Of a stretch of 64,000 bases of DNA, positions 62,484 through 64,000 are shown piece by piece. The position numbers and the translations under genes were made by a program. The stretch's first letter is position 1. Every line of letters begins with the position of its first letter. The stretch covers positions 434,135 to 498,134 of the forward strand of contig NZ_LMUR01000018.1 of the NCBI RefSeq assembly GCF_009765825.1, written 5' to 3'. The notes beneath the pieces are model-generated. The model ran no database searches and had not been told where the DNA came from. It saw nothing but the letters and a program-made list of their open reading frames with translations. This DNA is from Granulicella sp. L60 (GTDB lineage: Bacteria; Acidobacteriota; Terriglobia; Terriglobales; Acidobacteriaceae).

Positions 62484-63698
62484 ATGCTCCAACCCTTCCG
62501 CAGCGACTTCAACGCCCGCTTCACCCCCGCCGCTTACGCCGACCTCCTCGCCCGCCTCAACACCCTCACCCGCACCACCGTGGACATCCGCGTAGCCGAA
62601 ACCCCCTGCTTCTTCCCCCCATCCCTCCTCAAAGAACTCAGCGACACCGGCACCGCCCTCACCCACCAACTCCTCGACAACCCCGCCTACCTCGAAGACT
62701 CCAACCGAACCCTCCCTCCGCAGTTCAACGCCGCCAACGAAAATCCCCAGCCCAACTTCATGACCGTAGACTTCGGCCTCGTCCGCAACCCCGACGGCTC
62801 GCTCAGCCCAAAGCTCGTCGAACTCCAGGCCTTCCCCACCGTCTTCGGCTACCAGGACATCCTCGCCCGCCAGTACATCGCCTCCTTCAACCTCGATCCC
62901 GCGCTCACCTGGCATCTCGGCGGCCTCACGGAAGAAACCTACTGGCAGCTCCTCGCCAAAGTCGTCCTCAACCACCACGCTCCCGAAAACGTAGTTCTCC
63001 TCGAGATCGACCCCACCCACCAGAAGACCCTCCCCGACTTCCACATCTACGAAGACAAGCTCGGCATCGCCACCGTTGACATCACCCAGCTCATCAAACG
63101 CGGCAACCGCCTCTTCTACCTCCGTAACGGTCGCGAAGTCCCTATCTATCGCATCTACAACCGCACCATCGTCGACGAGCTCCAGCGCAAAAACATCCAG
63201 TTCCCCTTCGACTACCGCGATCCGCTCGAAGTCGAGTGGGCCGGCCATCCCAACTGGTACTTCCGCATCAGCAAGTTCTCCCTCCCCTATCTCAATCACC
63301 CCTCCGTCCCCAAAGCCGTCTTCCTCGACGACTGGTTCGCCAAACGAAACCTCGCCGGCCTCCCCGAAGACCGCAGCCAGCTCCTGCTCAAACCCCTCTA
63401 CTCCTTCGCCGGCAAGGGCATCCACTTCGCCCCCACCGACGCCGACCTCGCCGCCATCCCCGCCGCCGACCGCCACCTCTACCTCCTCCAGCAGCGCGTC
63501 TCCTTCGCCCCCGTCATCGAAACTCCCCACGGCCCCACCCAGGCCGAGATCCGCATCATGTATCTCTGGCCCGACGGCGGCACCCTCCAACCCGCCATCG
63601 CCCTCGTCCGCCTTGGCCGAGGCCTTATGATGGGTGTCGATCATAACCGCGACCAGCAGTGGGTTGGAAGCTCCGCAGCCCTTATGTCACCTGCCTGA
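62484..63698 (+). CDS. Conserved hypothetical protein with ATP-grasp-like C-terminal half
   Basis: 404 aa. The C-terminal ~150 residues read like an ATP-grasp fold: SQLLLKPLYSFAGKGIHFAP (Lys plus Gly-rich loop), YLLQQRVSFAPVI, EIRIMYLW (Glu-x-Arg) and MMGVDHNRDQQWVGSSAAL. The first 250 residues contain PNFMTVDFGLVRNPDGSL, KLVELQAFPTVFGYQDIL and VVLLEIDPTHQKTLPDF, with features seen in circularly permuted or glutathionylspermidine-synthase-like ATP-grasp proteins. A carboxylate-amine ligase role is inferred only. No signal peptide. Codon usage strongly favours C endings, like its neighbours. Confidence 0.65.
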   Translation: MLQPFRSDFNARFTPAAYADLLARLNTLTRTTVDIRVAETPCFFPPSLLKELSDTGTALTHQLLDNPAYLEDSNRTLPPQFNAANENPQPNFMTVDFGLVRNPDGSLSPKLVELQAFPTVFGYQDILARQYIASFNLDPALTWHLGGLTEETYWQLLAKVVLNHHAPENVVLLEIDPTHQKTLPDFHIYEDKLGIATVDITQLIKRGNRLFYLRNGREVPIYRIYNRTIVDELQRKNIQFPFDYRDPLEVEWAGHPNWYFRISKFSLPYLNHPSVPKAVFLDDWFAKRNLAGLPEDRSQLLLKPLYSFAGKGIHFAPTDADLAAIPAADRHLYLLQQRVSFAPVIETPHGPTQAEIRIMYLWPDGGTLQPAIALVRLGRGLMMGVDHNRDQQWVGSSAALMSPA

Positions 63699-63772
63699 CA
63701 TCCCCTCCAGAAAAATATTCGCAACTCCTCACAGTGCGGTAGACTCCTGTATGTTACGGAGCGTCGCCGACT

Positions 63773-64000
63773 ATGTTTGAAAAACAGCAATCCAAAGAAG
63801 GACTTGTGGGTCAGTGGCAAAAGCCGACTGGAGAGAATCCAGTTCGTACTGCCGTACGTTTTCCTATGAGACTTGCTATTAAGGTTCAAACGGAAGACGG
63901 TGAAATTCAGGCAGTTACAGAAAACATATCAGCCAACGGGCTCCTCTTCATCAGTGATAGTCTCCCCGATGTGGATGCAAGGATCGAATTCACCATCGCT
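63773..64000 (+). CDS. PilZ-domain protein, 5' part only
   Basis: 76 codons visible, open at the window end. The start ATG at 63773 has GGAG 11 bases upstream. RFPMR provides the RxxxR cyclic-di-GMP motif, and ENISANGLLF provides the (D/N)xSxxG motif, with typical spacing (~30 residues). Codon use is less C-biased than the preceding genes. It probably binds cyclic di-GMP; the effector role is unknown. Together with the GGDEF protein it makes two cyclic-di-GMP genes in the window. Confidence 0.8.
   Translation, partial: MFEKQQSKEGLVGQWQKPTGENPVRTAVRFPMRLAIKVQTEDGEIQAVTENISANGLLFISDSLPDVDARIEFTIA

Overview
The window looks like chromosome of an acidobacterium of the Terriglobia type (Edaphobacter/Granulicella/Terriglobus relatives). 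This is inferred from gene content (a long secreted Ig-repeat protein, abundant PIG-L deacetylases, a TAT-exported Gfo/Idh oxidoreductase, DUF2235, YHS/HMBD copper ATPase), from a strong preference for C at third codon positions in many plus-strand genes, and from dispersed intergenic repeats. No rRNA, IS element, prophage or CRISPR array was seen. One tRNA (Glu, CTC) is present.

Layout. 1-8.0 kb: metal efflux, with the end of a CusA/CzcA RND pump, its CusB-type lipoprotein adaptor, a PAS histidine kinase/NarL-type regulator pair and a Cu(I) P-type ATPase. 8.2-10.3 kb: an exported metallo-beta-lactamase-fold protein and a chloroperoxidase-like hydrolase. 10.4-21.2 kb: a tightly packed minus-strand run of eight genes comprising four B12-binding-type radical SAM enzymes, two stand-alone methyltransferases, a methyltransferase-amidohydrolase fusion and a SPASM-type radical SAM enzyme. 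It is preceded by a membrane diguanylate cyclase and an operator-like palindrome. This is the best candidate for an undescribed biosynthetic system. 22.6-27.8 kb: a gene-poor kilobase, then a 1.2-kilo-residue lipoprotein with nine Ig-like modules and a lectin-like C-terminus, plus a small beta-barrel protein. 27.9-33.6 kb: tRNA-Glu, a queuosine-precursor transporter and an HAE1-type RND efflux pair. 33.7-37.7 kb: tyrosine catabolism (fumarylacetoacetase, 4-hydroxyphenylpyruvate dioxygenase) and an arginine-deiminase-fold enzyme. 37.8-48.4 kb: assorted metabolic genes (hydratase, large PIG-L protein, purine permease with a non-AUG start, cupin, oxidoreductase, pdxH, DUF2235, PIG-L).

48.4-53.9 kb holds the conserved translation block rpsP-khpA-rimM-trmD-rplS-rnhB on the minus strand, interrupted by two genes on the opposite strand. 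54.0-58.5 kb: two esterase-fold proteins, an ATP-grasp enzyme with a histone-H1-like tail and a GCS2-type carboxylate-amine ligase, probably a peptide/amide-ligase system. 58.5-59.8 kb: an AT-richer island with a 48-codon ORF and a frameshifted Fic/Doc toxin gene. 60.0-64.0 kb: M29-like aminopeptidase, aldo/keto reductase, an ATP-grasp-like protein and the start of a PilZ-domain gene. Three copies of a ~95-bp hairpin-rich repeat lie just downstream of plus-strand genes, and a 13-bp tandem repeat lies at 61.1 kb.
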